Notes under the pieces: model-generated
The model's database searches: none
The model's input: the letters and a program-made list of their open reading frames with translations, nothing else
What the model was told of the DNA's origin: nothing
Source of the DNA: Alicyclobacillus shizuokensis NBRC 103103
GTDB taxonomy: Bacteria > Bacillota > Bacilli > Alicyclobacillales > Alicyclobacillaceae
NCBI RefSeq assembly: GCF_001552255.1
Contig: NZ_BCQV01000020.1
Span: forward strand, 1-64,000
Direction of reading: 5' to 3'
Length of the DNA stretch: 64,000 nucleotides
Shown here: positions 1 through 8,775 of the stretch, piece after piece
How positions within the stretch are numbered: the stretch's first letter is position 1
How the letters are laid out: every line of letters begins with the position of its first letter
Program-made: the position numbers and the translations under genes

Positions 1-858
1 GTTATAACTGTCATCAACGTTGCGGTGCTCGGATGTTGTGCCACGCGGGACGTTTTCAATTCCCGTTTCAATCCACACTACAGGGACTTTTACCACTGCG
101 GATTGACGCAGAACCAATCTTCGATCATAAGCCTTATGAGTGAGCGGGTAGAATATGATCCACTTAAAATCAATAATCTATCTGACTACGATAGATGGAA
201 TGTGGAAACCGAGTTCACGAAGGAGTTTTTGGACCTGCTCCCAAGCTTGTCACCGGATTACCTAATCATAGACTTCTTTGCGGATGTACACTTTGGTTGT
301 ATTCAGTTGAGTGATAGACAATATATAACCAACAATAGGTGGAAGTTGTGGAAGACCTCCTATTACAAGGAACTCAAAGAAAGAGATGGTATTATCGAGT
401 TCTGCCTCCAACAAAGCCCGGAAGCATATTTCAATCTATGGAAGACGTGCGCGGACAAATTGTTTCACTTTATTCATCACACCATTCCTGAGTGCAAAAT
501 CATCATCCACAAAGCAAGAAACGTAGATTCCTTCTACCCAAAAGATGGTGCTCCTCAACGACTGAGTACTTCTGGACGCGTTCAGCCTATTGATGTAGAG
601 GCGTATAATGAGATGTGGTCACGAATGGATGAATACGTCGTTGAAAAATACGGCACCGATTTCATCGATCTTTTTTCTAATAATAATTATTTGTCATACG
701 AAGATCATCCATGGGGCCCGTTTTATGTTCATTATACGATGAACTATTACCATGATTTTTTGAGAGAATTCCATAAGATCGTCGTCAAGGATGATCGAGG
801 TTCAACAACCATTGGCCACAAGATAAAGTCGGAATTACTCAAAGTCCATTCTTCGTAA
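1..858 (+). CDS. DUF6270-type SGNH-like protein, 5' end outside window
   Basis: The reading frame is open from base 1, and the in-frame GTG at 25 falls inside the conserved GCCATRD opening motif, so the true start probably lies left of the window. This motif, followed by a long alpha/beta protein and a C-terminal segment with DHPWGP and HYTMNYY near residues 225-245, resembles DUF6270 proteins. These are often found in capsule and surface-polymer loci and may be SGNH-type esterases; the nucleophile position would be in the opening motif and the Asp/His pair near the end. The substrate is unknown. The gene is AT-richer than the window average and converges, with a 22-base gap, on teichoic-acid-type transferase genes, which suggests a role in surface polymer decoration and possible recent transfer. 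Confidence 0.6.
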   Translation, partial: VITVINVAVLGCCATRDVFNSRFNPHYRDFYHCGLTQNQSSIISLMSERVEYDPLKINNLSDYDRWNVETEFTKEFLDLLPSLSPDYLIIDFFADVHFGCIQLSDRQYITNNRWKLWKTSYYKELKERDGIIEFCLQQSPEAYFNLWKTCADKLFHFIHHTIPECKIIIHKARNVDSFYPKDGAPQRLSTSGRVQPIDVEAYNEMWSRMDEYVVEKYGTDFIDLFSNNNYLSYEDHPWGPFYVHYTMNYYHDFLREFHKIVVKDDRGSTTIGHKIKSELLKVHSS

Positions 859-880
859 CCCTTTGTCCCGGACAGCTACA

Positions 881-2098
881 TCAGACGTGCGGTGCCCCCT
901 TCCCCATCATGACCATGTCTACAAACCTTGCGCTTGCACGCCCGTCAACGTGATCAAAAAAGTATTCGATGAACCTGTCCAACATATCGGTATGAAAGTC
1001 CTGGGCTTTTATGGCCTCCACCATTTCTTCCGTAGTTCTGACGATTTTCCCAGGGACAAAGTCTTCATAACGAAAATAAAAATCTCTCTCGGCCACGTAG
1101 TCTTCGAGATCAAAAGCAAAGAAGAGCATGGGCCGATGTAACAGAGCATATTCAAAGCAGACCGACGAGTAGTCGGTGACGAGGATATCGGCTACAAACA
1201 ACAGATCATTGACTTCTCTGTGGCACGACAAATCCAGCACAAATTCCCGATATGCATCTGGAATCGGGAATGTGTCCTTTACAAACGGGTGCATCTTGAC
1301 TATAAAGGCGTATTCATCTCTCAGAGCCTCGTATAACTTGTCCACATCAACAACCTCAAACGGGAAGTAGGCGCTACGCTCCCCGCTGCCCCGAAATGTC
1401 GGGGCAAACAGAATGATCTTCTTGGACATCAACTTGGGATACCGTTTGAAAAACCTGTTCCTTGCACTGTCGCGATAATCTTCGTCAAAGAAGACATCTG
1501 TGCGTGGCACACCACTGGGAATAATGCGTTCAGGCGCAATACCAAATCCCTCGGCATAATAGGGAATCACATTCTTCGAACTCACGATTGCTTTCGTATA
1601 GTTGCGATGGTTGATTCCTCGTTTGTGACCTGTGTACGTTTCACGACTGTAGCCGAATTTTTTAAAGGCACCTGCCGCATGCCAGACCTGAATAAGCTCC
1701 GCTTTCCTGCGAATCTTCAATGGATATACTATGGGATAGAAGTCATCCAACAGAATAAATCGCGACGTCGCCAAGTGAAATGCTAATCGAATCAGTTCTC
1801 GATACGTCTTGCGTCGGCCAATACTCGGCGAAAGGGCAAACACATAGGTATAATCCCAGCCGCGCCGTACGAGTTCGTCATACACGAATTTAAGGTTCCC
1901 ATCCAGCTGCCCTCGACTGTCGGACGCAAATAATATCTTCCTCCGCAGGGGAAGGATCTTAAACAGGGCGTAGGAAATCCTGAAACCGTATGAACGAAAT
2001 GCCCGATAAACAAATCTCTCTTCTATGATTTTCATCACAGCCCATAACCCTTGCTGGCGTAGCAACGATGCGATACGTTTAAAGACAGATTGCCTCAT
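881..2098 (-). CDS. CDP-glycerol/CDP-ribitol polyolphosphotransferase family protein
   Basis: This 405-residue protein belongs to the TagB/TagF/TarL type glycosyltransferase-like family that moves polyol-phosphate from a CDP-activated donor to a growing teichoic acid at the membrane. Visible family motifs are WHAAGAFKKFG near residue 140, APTFRG near 225 and VTDYSSVCFEY near 310, the last carrying the conserved Asp-Tyr-Ser-Ser. The basic, amphipathic N-terminus (about residues 1-55) fits membrane association. It is the last gene of a four-gene minus-strand operon (tarI, tarJ, then two transferases) and begins 21 bases after the upstream transferase ends. CDP-ribitol synthesis genes next door make a ribitol-phosphate donor likely, but priming and polymerase roles cannot be separated from sequence alone. 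Confidence 0.85.
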   Translation of the reverse strand: MRQSVFKRIASLLRQQGLWAVMKIIEERFVYRAFRSYGFRISYALFKILPLRRKILFASDSRGQLDGNLKFVYDELVRRGWDYTYVFALSPSIGRRKTYRELIRLAFHLATSRFILLDDFYPIVYPLKIRRKAELIQVWHAAGAFKKFGYSRETYTGHKRGINHRNYTKAIVSSKNVIPYYAEGFGIAPERIIPSGVPRTDVFFDEDYRDSARNRFFKRYPKLMSKKIILFAPTFRGSGERSAYFPFEVVDVDKLYEALRDEYAFIVKMHPFVKDTFPIPDAYREFVLDLSCHREVNDLLFVADILVTDYSSVCFEYALLHRPMLFFAFDLEDYVAERDFYFRYEDFVPGKIVRTTEEMVEAIKAQDFHTDMLDRFIEYFFDHVDGRASARFVDMVMMGKGAPHV

Positions 2099-2119
2099 CT
2101 CAAATCCTCAGCTTTATGG

Positions 2120-3376
2120 TTATGCACGCGTTTCAAACAAATCAAGCACTCTTTGAGTGGAACGCCCATCGACAGCATCAAAGAATCGATCCCGAAAACG
2201 ACGAATCACATCGAACTGGAAATTACCAGAGAGAATCCACCTTGCAAGATCTAGGGTCTCTGTGAAGAACGGCCCGGGAATCAGGGACTTGTAATCGTAA
2301 TAAAAATCCCGTTCCAAGACATAACTCTCCAAATCGGTAGCGAAGAAGGCCATGGGCTTGAGCAGCAGGCTGTAATCAAATATCACCGAAGAATAATCCG
2401 TCACCAGATAGTCGGAGACAATCATCAAATCCTCGATCTCCACCCCCGGCATGTCCACGCGAATGAAATCCGCAGGAACCCCGAGCCCTGTGAAGTCGAT
2501 TCCTCTCATATAGGGATGCAAATGCACGAGGACCCGATACTCGTCTCCTAACATTCGGTATAAGGTGCCCATGTCGATGGGACACTGAAATCGGCTCTGA
2601 TGATAACTCTCTCCACGGAACGTTGGGGCGTACAAAATCAGCTTCTTCCCAATTAAATTTGGAAACGCATCGTAAAACTCCCTGGTTATTTGGTTGCGCA
2701 TTTCCGGGTTGAGCAGCTTGTCGGTTCTCGGCAGACCCAGCGGCAGGATGCGTTGTGGCGACATCCGAAACGCTTCCGCATAGTGAGAAACCACCTCGGT
2801 CGAGCTCACAATCACCGCCGAATAATTGGAGTGAATCGGCACGTGCTGCACGTAATCTGCGCTGGTTCCCACCGCGCTGCCCATGATGCTGTAGCCAAAT
2901 TTCTTGAATGCTCCGGCCGCGTGCCAGAGCTGGATGACCTCGGTCGCCCTTCTCAACTTCACGACGTAAACGGGAAAGTAGTAATCGTCAATCACAAAAT
3001 ATCTCGATGTGGCCATGTGATATCCAGCTCGTATCATGTAAAACACGTAACTGATTTTATCTATCAAACTGCCCTGGTACTTGCGCACCAACACGACCAC
3101 ATGATGTTGATTGCGTCGCCTGAGTTCATCGCACACCGCCCGCAGGTTCCCGTGCAGACGCGCACTGCGGTACGACGCTAGTGTTATCTTATCCTTTCTA
3201 ACAGCAAAAAGAGCGCACGCTCCGTAGTAGGCGAAACGAATAATCCACTTCGCCAGCCACGTGGACCACACTTTGAAGTTCGCAACGCGAGCAGGCCTGT
3301 GTCCTCGGCGCGTCGTTCTAGCTGTATCTAACGGCGCCGTTGCTAAATCGCCCATTTCATCACCGTTTTTCCCCAT
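2120..3376 (-). CDS. CDP-glycerol/CDP-ribitol polyolphosphotransferase family protein
   Basis: This 418-residue protein is a paralogue of the downstream gene, with the same order of motifs: WHAAGAFKKFG near residue 175, APTFRGE near 250 and VTDYSSVIFDY near 345. It should transfer polyol-phosphate from a CDP-linked donor during wall teichoic acid synthesis on the cytoplasmic face of the membrane. The reading frame overlaps the 3' end of tarJ by 34 bases. The first ATG at 3376 has no clear ribosome binding site, and ATG 3355 is an alternative that would also overlap. Two such transferases in one operon suggest a primase plus polymerase pair, or one bifunctional TarL-type enzyme plus a primase, as in other ribitol teichoic acid loci. 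The exact division is inference. Confidence 0.85.
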   Translation of the reverse strand: MGKNGDEMGDLATAPLDTARTTRRGHRPARVANFKVWSTWLAKWIIRFAYYGACALFAVRKDKITLASYRSARLHGNLRAVCDELRRRNQHHVVVLVRKYQGSLIDKISYVFYMIRAGYHMATSRYFVIDDYYFPVYVVKLRRATEVIQLWHAAGAFKKFGYSIMGSAVGTSADYVQHVPIHSNYSAVIVSSTEVVSHYAEAFRMSPQRILPLGLPRTDKLLNPEMRNQITREFYDAFPNLIGKKLILYAPTFRGESYHQSRFQCPIDMGTLYRMLGDEYRVLVHLHPYMRGIDFTGLGVPADFIRVDMPGVEIEDLMIVSDYLVTDYSSVIFDYSLLLKPMAFFATDLESYVLERDFYYDYKSLIPGPFFTETLDLARWILSGNFQFDVIRRFRDRFFDAVDGRSTQRVLDLFETRA

Positions 3377-4368
3377 GGACTGGTTAAATCCACCTCAAAC
3401 GTCGCCACAATGTCATGCAGGGATCGAACCTCGTTCACCACGCCGACCAAGCGCTGCAAGTAGTCTATCAAATGCGGATGACGCTTGAGCAGATCGACGG
3501 TCTCCACGAAATCGTCTCTGCCGCTCCGACTGCTCCCAATCACCGTCAGTCCCTTCTCCAACACCATGCGGGTATTCATTTCAATCGGGTATTCCGAGAC
3601 CCCCAGCAGCGCTATACTGCCTTCCGGATGAATGTGGTCGATGATCTGGTTGACGGCGGCTTGACTGCCAATACCGCCCACACATTCGAACGCATGGTCC
3701 ACGTGGACCTGCTGCGGAACGGCATCCACTCGATAGACAGCGTCCGCGAAGGAGAAGTTCTCCAATTTCCAGTCGGTCTTGCCGAACACGGCAACATGGC
3801 TGTCCGGATAGTACGTCTTGAGCAGCAAGGCCGTGATAAACCCGACATTCCCGTCTCCCCACACCCCGAACACGTCTCTCCGGCTATGGGACTTGCGGGA
3901 GAGGCGGCCTACAGCGTGCACGCTTACGGAAACCAGTTCCGTAAACGCGGCCACATGCGGATCAAAGCCAGAAAATAGAGGCACAACCCGGTCTCGGGGC
4001 AAAAAGACATAGTCCTGCATGAAACCGTCGTGACCGCTCGAACAGAAACGGCTTGTCCGGAGATAATTCTCCGCTATCACGGCATCATGCTCTACCGGCT
4101 GATTGGGAATCATCACCACCGACGTTCCGGTGCGGTATTCTCCGGCGGGATCATAGGCAATGAGACCGATGCCTTCGTGAATTAAGGCCATCGGAAGCTT
4201 TTGGCGCATTGTTTCCTGGTTGCGTGAACCCGTGTAATATCTCTGATCAGCGGCACAAATGGATAAGTACGTGGGCCGGACAACCACGTGGTCTGCCCTT
4301 AGGTCGACCCCTTTGTAAGCGATTTCGAATTGACGAGCGGCGACAAGGCGGTAGACCTGGTTGATCAT
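3343..4368 (-). CDS. tarJ: TarJ-like ribulose-5-phosphate reductase (MDR family)
   Basis: This 341-residue zinc-type alcohol dehydrogenase-like protein most resembles TarJ, which reduces D-ribulose 5-phosphate to D-ribitol 5-phosphate with NADPH for CDP-ribitol synthesis. A Cys in SICAADQRYY (residues 37-46) and His-Glu in LIHEGIG (about 62-68) match the catalytic metal site. A cofactor-binding segment GVWGDGNVG lies near residue 170. The gene overlaps tarI by four bases (ATGA) and the next transferase by 34 bases, so the genes are translationally coupled. TarI and TarJ act as one enzyme pair elsewhere, which supports the assignment. The alternative, a generic polyol dehydrogenase, is less likely in this operon. 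Confidence 0.85.
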   Translation of the reverse strand: MINQVYRLVAARQFEIAYKGVDLRADHVVVRPTYLSICAADQRYYTGSRNQETMRQKLPMALIHEGIGLIAYDPAGEYRTGTSVVMIPNQPVEHDAVIAENYLRTSRFCSSGHDGFMQDYVFLPRDRVVPLFSGFDPHVAAFTELVSVSVHAVGRLSRKSHSRRDVFGVWGDGNVGFITALLLKTYYPDSHVAVFGKTDWKLENFSFADAVYRVDAVPQQVHVDHAFECVGGIGSQAAVNQIIDHIHPEGSIALLGVSEYPIEMNTRMVLEKGLTVIGSSRSGRDDFVETVDLLKRHPHLIDYLQRLVGVVNEVRSLHDIVATFEVDLTSPWGKTVMKWAI

Positions 4369-5078
4369 ACGGGTTCCTTCTCCTCACACATCGCCTCGGC
4401 GACCCGCAAGTCGTATGGGGTCGTGATTTTGATATTGAATACCTCACCCCGAACAATGTGAACCGGCTCTCCGGACAGAGACACGATCTTGCAGGCATCC
4501 GTGAGCATGCGTCTTTGCTCGTTTGTTAACTTCTGGTATAAGGAAACCAGTTTCTTGATGTTGAAACTCTGCGGCGTTTGCCCTTGGAACATCTCGGACC
4601 GTAACGGGATATCCGTGATGACCCGGCCATCCTCGGATTGGATGATGGTGTCGGTGGCGGGTACTGCCGTGTCAACCGCGCCGAACCGGAGCGCATACTC
4701 GATGTTCTCTTCAATAATGCGATGGGTGACAAACGGGCGCACAGAATCATGCGTGACGACGATATCGTCGTCGCGGACACCGTAATTCTCCTCTATGTAT
4801 TGAACGCCTCTCATGATGGTGCCGTTTCTGTCCTCGCCACCTTCAACGACCACCACGCGCTCATCCGTGCCGATGTGCCTGCGGATGACATCCTGTGCGT
4901 GATTCATCCAGTCACGAGGAACCATGACAAGGATCTTGTCGAATCGATCGTGAACGAGGAATTTCTCCAAGGTGTGGACGACAATCGGCCTGTTCTGCAA
5001 CGACAGAAACTGCTTGGGCAGGTTCACATTGCCCATCCGTGTTCCTTTGCCCGCTGCGAGAATTTCCGCATATATCAC
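4365..5078 (-). CDS. tarI: TarI-like ribitol-5-phosphate cytidylyltransferase
   Basis: This 237-residue IspD-family protein is the first gene of the teichoic acid operon. The nucleotide-binding signature AAGKGTRMG lies at residues 8-16 with PKQF just after it, and VTHDSVRPF near residue 107 is the typical second motif. The likely reaction is CTP plus D-ribitol 5-phosphate to CDP-ribitol and pyrophosphate. IspD itself would share these motifs, but the overlap with tarJ and the following polyolphosphotransferases favour TarI. The start is a GTG preceded by a purine-rich AAGGGGGATAGG stretch. A strong promoter lies 130-160 bases upstream. Confidence 0.85.
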   Translation of the reverse strand: MIYAEILAAGKGTRMGNVNLPKQFLSLQNRPIVVHTLEKFLVHDRFDKILVMVPRDWMNHAQDVIRRHIGTDERVVVVEGGEDRNGTIMRGVQYIEENYGVRDDDIVVTHDSVRPFVTHRIIEENIEYALRFGAVDTAVPATDTIIQSEDGRVITDIPLRSEMFQGQTPQSFNIKKLVSLYQKLTNEQRRMLTDACKIVSLSGEPVHIVRGEVFNIKITTPYDLRVAEAMCEEKEPV

Positions 5079-5210
5079 CCACCTATCCCCCTTAATCCTA
5101 CCTGCTTCTCATAGTGGTGGAATCTATCGATACACGTGGAACCGATGCGTGATAAGAACTTCCAGGGCACGTGTAGAATCTTGCAAGATTATGTCCCTTA
5201 TATGATTTGC

Positions 5211-5238
5211 ATTATAGACCACATACATATTTTTTCAA
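5211..5238 (-). promoter_or_regulatory. Sigma-A-like promoter of the tarI operon
   Basis: On the minus strand TTGAAA (5238-5233) is followed after 16 bases by a perfect TATAAT (5216-5211). It points into tarI, about 130 bases upstream of the start codon. The surrounding sequence is AT-rich compared with the flanking genes. Confidence 0.7.
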
Positions 5239-5361
5239 CCCGGAAGGTGTGGATATCCGCCAGGATACCGGAGGACGTTGAATTATGGTAGTGTAATGCT
5301 CTGGTGAGGGGATGGATGGGGTCACGATCGATATGTCGAGTGGACGAAGGGACGAAAGCCA

Positions 5362-6036
5362 ATGCAGCAAAATCCGGATTTTGTCACCCCGGCTCATGCT
5401 GCCGAGGTGGAGATGGTCATCAAGAAGTCGCGCTTCATCGGTCAACTGCGGCCAGTGAATTCGGTCGAACAGGCGGAGGCGGCCCTGGATGAGATTCGCG
5501 CTGTCCACAAAACGGCGACGCACAACTGCTATGCGTACACCGTCGGACTAGGCGTGCCGGTGGAGCGGTTTTCCGATGACGGCGAGCCATCGGGTACGGC
5601 CGGTCGTCCCATCCTGGAAGTGTTGCGCCGACGCGAGGTGAGCAACTCCCTCATCGTCGTCACGCGGTATTTTGGCGGTACACTGCTGGGAGCCAGTGGT
5701 CTGGTACGCGCGTACACCGACGCAGCCGCCCGCGTGCTGGATGAGGCGCGATGGCTCACATGTCGGTGGATGCAGCCCGTTAGCGTCGCGGTTGACTACG
5801 GGCGGTTCGGCAAGTTGGAACACGAGCTGGCATCGGCTGGATGGGTGATTCGCGACAAACAGTTTGCCGAAGATGTCCGACTGCTCCTGTGGATCCCTGT
5901 AGATGATACCCCCAAGTTGAGAGAACAAATCGCCGATTGGATGGACGGGCGGGCCCGGGTTGAGGTGGGGCCGGCCGAATATGTGGGTGAGGATGAACAG
6001 GGAGCATTGGTGTTTGGGGTGGTTGTACCCATCTGA
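5362..6036 (+). CDS. yigZ: YigZ/IMPACT family protein
   Basis: This 224-residue cytoplasmic protein belongs to the UPF0029 (IMPACT/YigZ/YvyE) family. The signature CYAYTVG, followed by [13 protein letters not shown] near residues 73-85 and [19 protein letters not shown] near 100-118, is diagnostic. The N-terminal two thirds form the IMPACT domain and the C-terminal 70 residues match the smaller DUF1949 domain. The family has been linked to translation control in eukaryotes; its bacterial role is not settled. The ATG at 5362 follows AAGGGACG at a reasonable distance. The gene converges on the trxA relic, whose degraded end touches its stop codon. Confidence 0.9.
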   Translation: MQQNPDFVTPAHAAEVEMVIKKSRFIGQLRPVNSVEQAEAALDEIRAVHKTATHNCYAYTVGLGVPVERFSDDGEPSGTAGRPILEVLRRREVSNSLIVVTRYFGGTLLGASGLVRAYTDAAARVLDEARWLTCRWMQPVSVAVDYGRFGKLEHELASAGWVIRDKQFAEDVRLLLWIPVDDTPKLREQIADWMDGRARVEVGPAEYVGEDEQGALVFGVVVPI

Positions 6037-6215
6037 AACAAGACGAGGGTTGGAATGGCCATCACGGCAAAGTTTTCGATGGTTTGCGGATGGTAACACC
6101 GGGGATATCATCTTGCAGGGCCGCACCACAGCGCCCAAAAGTCGACCAACACGGTTTTTTCCTGCTTCTCCACTTTCGTCTCGAAGGTTTGATCTGTCAC
6201 ATGCACAATCGCCAT
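6036..6215 (-). pseudogene. trxA: Thioredoxin (trxA) relic with frameshift and internal deletion
   Basis: An intact ribosome binding site (AGGAGGG) and ATG at 6215 start a thioredoxin-like reading frame that begins [11 protein letters not shown] and reaches [10 protein letters not shown]. At 6117-6119 one base is missing inside the active-site CGPC codons, so the frame stops early. The shifted frame continues with CKMISPVL, exactly what thioredoxin should have. About 25 residues are then missing before [15 protein letters not shown] appears in another frame, ending at the yigZ stop codon. The C-terminal quarter is absent. The gene cannot make a working thioredoxin. A trxB relic lies immediately upstream, so this was once a trxB-trxA pair. 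Confidence 0.85.
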
Positions 6216-6225
6216 TTCGATGCCC

Positions 6226-6405
6226 TCCTAAAGGATTCGGCGATGAAATGAGTCTCCAGAAACCGTTCGCAATCCCATGCCGCCTGGCAGCCGCTGCCGG
6301 CTGAAGTGACGCGAATCTGGTCAAGAAGTTCGCCTCCTCCATGGCCGAGTCGCCGCCACCGACTACGATGACCCTTTTGCCGCGAAAGAAGAATCTGTGA
6401 TGCCA
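6226..6405 (-). pseudogene. trxB: Thioredoxin reductase (trxB) relic
   Basis: Two separated pieces of a thioredoxin reductase are visible on the minus strand. The first, about 6395-6320, reads [20 protein letters not shown], the NADPH-binding motif found in the middle of TrxB. The second, about 6318-6230 in a different frame, reads [16 protein letters not shown], which matches the TrxB C-terminus. The N-terminal FAD domain with its CxxC is missing, and most of the segment between the two pieces is deleted. The left-over sequence lies directly upstream of the trxA relic and overlaps the 3' end of the O-antigen-ligase-like gene. Confidence 0.8.
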
Positions 6406-7715
6406 TACAGAATACGGATGAGGTAAGGCAAGAGGGCGGCCAGGTAGATACTCACAGCGGGCGCAGTGAGGACGTGCCCTGCCAAACCGGCGACGGCCAA
6501 GCCCAGAGACACGGACAGCCAGTACGGGGCAGCCGCGGGCAGCCTGTGGACGACCCTGACCTGCCGATAGATGGCGATCCCAAGCAAGACGGTAAGCGGC
6601 AGCACCCACAGCACGAAACCAATGCCTCCGAAGCTGAACCACGCATCGTGAAAGTCCATTTCCACAAGTTTCGGGCGCTGCTCATAGTTCCCCGCAAAAC
6701 CCGCCCCAAACACCTTTTGCACGAGCGGATCGCGGGAAAAAAGGGCGAGCGCCTGCGCCAGGTAGACGTCGCGGCTGCTGTACACGAGCTCGTCCACATC
6801 CGCAACCTGGGCTATATCTCCCTCGCCCGTTGCGCCTGGGTGGACCAGCGGGTGAATCCAGGCGATGTGCGCGTGCGTATTCGCCGCCACCGGCGACCAC
6901 GGCGTGGCCCCCAGGTAGAACACCAGTGTGGCGGCATACAGCCAAGCCCGTCCCGCCTGGGGCAGGCGCCGCCGCCATTGCCGTGCGCGCACGAAACGGG
7001 CCATCGGCACCATGAGCAGCGCGGCGGCTCCGGCCAAATACGCGGTCTTGGTGCCCAGCGCGAGCAGACCGAAGCACACCAGCCAAATCGGGAACCAACG
7101 CTCCAGATTTTGCCATGTACGGGTAGACGGGGGCGCGGCCAACGCCCGGGCCAGCGCCACCGGAAAGGTGAGGGCAAGGGCGGCACTGACCTCGTTAGCC
7201 GAGAAGTACCACCCGCTCACCCCCGCTTTCCCCGGGTAGTGGTAACTGGGCAGGGCGGTGCCGGTCAGGGTGGCGGTCAACATCACGGCGCCAGTCAGCC
7301 CCGCCGCAGCAGCCACGGCCCGGCCGACGGCCGGCCAAAAGCCTGGTTGAGATTGCTGGAGAAAGGTAGCAAAGGTGAGCAGGAGCGTGGGGAAGTACCA
7401 CGCCTTGGCCGCATATGTCAGTTCCAGACGCGGCGAGAACACCGGCTTGTTGAGGTAGTTGATCACCAAATTGGCCGCGATAAATCCTACAACCAGCAGC
7501 GTGTAGGCCTGCAACAGGCGTCTCGGCCGCCGCGGCAGGCCGGCGCCCGTGAGCAGATACGCCATGCCGCCCAGGAGCACGACGACGCGCACCACGACGC
7601 CGACGGTCACAGGACCGTGCAAGGTGTACAGGCTGGCCGTGGTGGCGGCGTCCAACAGCGGCTGGACGACGAGAAACCACGGCAGAAACCGCTCCATAGC
7701 TTGGCGCAGGCCCAT
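6363..7715 (-). CDS. O-antigen ligase-like polytopic membrane protein
   Basis: This 450-residue protein has about ten to twelve hydrophobic segments and a large polar loop around residues 275-370. It contains [11 protein letters not shown] followed by a Gly-rich GAGFAGN and then [12 protein letters not shown], the layout of the Wzy_C (O-antigen ligase/polymerase) family. It may join or polymerise an undecaprenyl-linked glycan on the outer face of the membrane; no partner genes are adjacent. The chosen ATG at 7715 has AAGGAGG nine bases upstream, while the frame itself extends further upstream without support. The last ten or so residues (SSFAAKGSS) are read out of frame from the trxB relic, so the native C-terminus was probably lost by a deletion. 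Function after this change is uncertain. Confidence 0.7.
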   Translation of the reverse strand: MGLRQAMERFLPWFLVVQPLLDAATTASLYTLHGPVTVGVVVRVVVLLGGMAYLLTGAGLPRRPRRLLQAYTLLVVGFIAANLVINYLNKPVFSPRLELTYAAKAWYFPTLLLTFATFLQQSQPGFWPAVGRAVAAAAGLTGAVMLTATLTGTALPSYHYPGKAGVSGWYFSANEVSAALALTFPVALARALAAPPSTRTWQNLERWFPIWLVCFGLLALGTKTAYLAGAAALLMVPMARFVRARQWRRRLPQAGRAWLYAATLVFYLGATPWSPVAANTHAHIAWIHPLVHPGATGEGDIAQVADVDELVYSSRDVYLAQALALFSRDPLVQKVFGAGFAGNYEQRPKLVEMDFHDAWFSFGGIGFVLWVLPLTVLLGIAIYRQVRVVHRLPAAAPYWLSVSLGLAVAGLAGHVLTAPAVSIYLAALLPYLIRILYGITDSSFAAKGSS

Positions 7716-7865
7716 CCACGCAACCTCCTTCCCGTCCTTCCGCCTGCTCCATCCTGCCCGGGGCAGGCGCCTATTTCCCGTGCGGACGGTGGCAGCGGGC
7801 CCAGATACGCAATAGGCTGAAGTACCCGGGCGCCTGGGACCTTCCGTGAAGGAGTGACGATCCGC

Positions 7866-8144
7866 ATGAAACTGCCACCGGAGTCTGGGATGACAATGGA
7901 TTCGGACCTTGCCGCTGAACCTGCATGGGAGACTCGCGGCGGATACCGTCTCGCGCCGCACGAAACCCTGGAACTGCATGAGTTGCTGGCGTTCCAAGCC
8001 AACCACCTGGCTCGTCACAAGAAGGCGGCGGCCAAAATCCACGACCCAGCTCTGTGCAAACTCTACCTGGAAGCCATTGCAGCGGGCGAACGCTGCATCT
8101 ATGAGCTGATGGACGCACTCAAGGCTCGCGCTTACATGACCTGA
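7866..8144 (+). CDS. Small CotF-like spore coat-associated protein
   Basis: This 92-residue protein has an alpha-helical core beginning ETLELHELLAFQANHL near residue 35, followed by a lysine-rich stretch and a helix ending in CIYELMDAL. This pattern is seen in short proteins encoded just upstream of CotF-type coat genes in spore formers, including the shorter partner of two-gene coat loci. The ATG at 7866 is placed 11 bases after AAGGAG; the in-frame GTG at 7854 overlaps that site and is unlikely. The next gene, 61 bases downstream on the same strand, is a frameshifted CotF-like gene, so the two probably formed one sporulation-time operon. The family assignment is moderate because the sequence is short. 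Confidence 0.55.
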   Translation: MKLPPESGMTMDSDLAAEPAWETRGGYRLAPHETLELHELLAFQANHLARHKKAAAKIHDPALCKLYLEAIAAGERCIYELMDALKARAYMT

Positions 8145-8205
8145 TCTTCACGCCGGCGGCGGGTTTTACCCCGTCTGCTGCAGAACACCGAAAGGAGAAT
8201 CGCTC

Positions 8206-8770
8206 ATGACCCATGCCGGCCAAGACCCCGTCTACGCCGGGGCCCTGTTGGGCTACACGAAGGCTTCGGTGCGCAACACGGCGGCCGCCATCACCGAAAC
8301 GGCCACGCCACAGGTGCGCCGCATGCTGATGACCCACCTGCGGAGGGCCATCCGCCTGCACGGCAAAAGTGTTTCACTATATGTACAGGCGAGGGTTGTA
8401 TCCTGCCCATCACCCAGACCGGGTCATCCAAAACGACTTCCGCAGCGCCGAGATGGCCCTGGCGATGCCGGTGATGACCGCCCACCACACCACGAAGTAC
8501 AAACCCATGTCGATGCCTGTCCACCCGCCGCTGGGCGGTCTGTGGAAAACCGGGCCGAGCATGTCGACAGGCGGGACACACGGATGGCCTATGCCCGCAA
8601 AATCGCAGTCCGCATACGCCTGGTCCACGCAGCTCTCGCACCTGGAGATGGAGTCGCCCCCCAGTGACGTGCCGTACCCGTACCACATGGAGTCGGGCGA
8701 CGGCGAGAGCCGCAGCGAGAACCCGGACGACCATCGAGACCTGCGCACAGAGACCGACGCAGACACGTAG
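8206..8770 (+). pseudogene. CotF-like spore coat gene with +1 frameshift
   Basis: The frame opening at ATG 8206, after an AAAGGAG site, reads a helical coat-like N-terminus up to RLHGK near residue 57. There, in the run GGCAAAAGTG (about 8363-8372), the frame must shift by one base to continue as VFHYMYRRGLYPAHHP, the hallmark Tyr/Pro-rich end of the CotF domain, followed by DRVIQNDFRSAEMAL. The second frame stays open to 8770 with a His/Met/Pro-rich and then acidic tail. Without a shift the protein would be 153 residues with an arginine/proline-rich nonsense tail. One extra A explains everything: a real mutation, a phase-variable tract or a sequencing error are all possible. Confidence 0.65.
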
Positions 8771-8775
8771 CAGCG

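Noticed and set aside
6363-8042. Longer 559-codon form of the O-antigen-ligase-like protein
   Set aside because: The extra 109 codons lie opposite the small coat gene and lack a ribosome binding site, whereas ATG 7715 has AAGGAGG.
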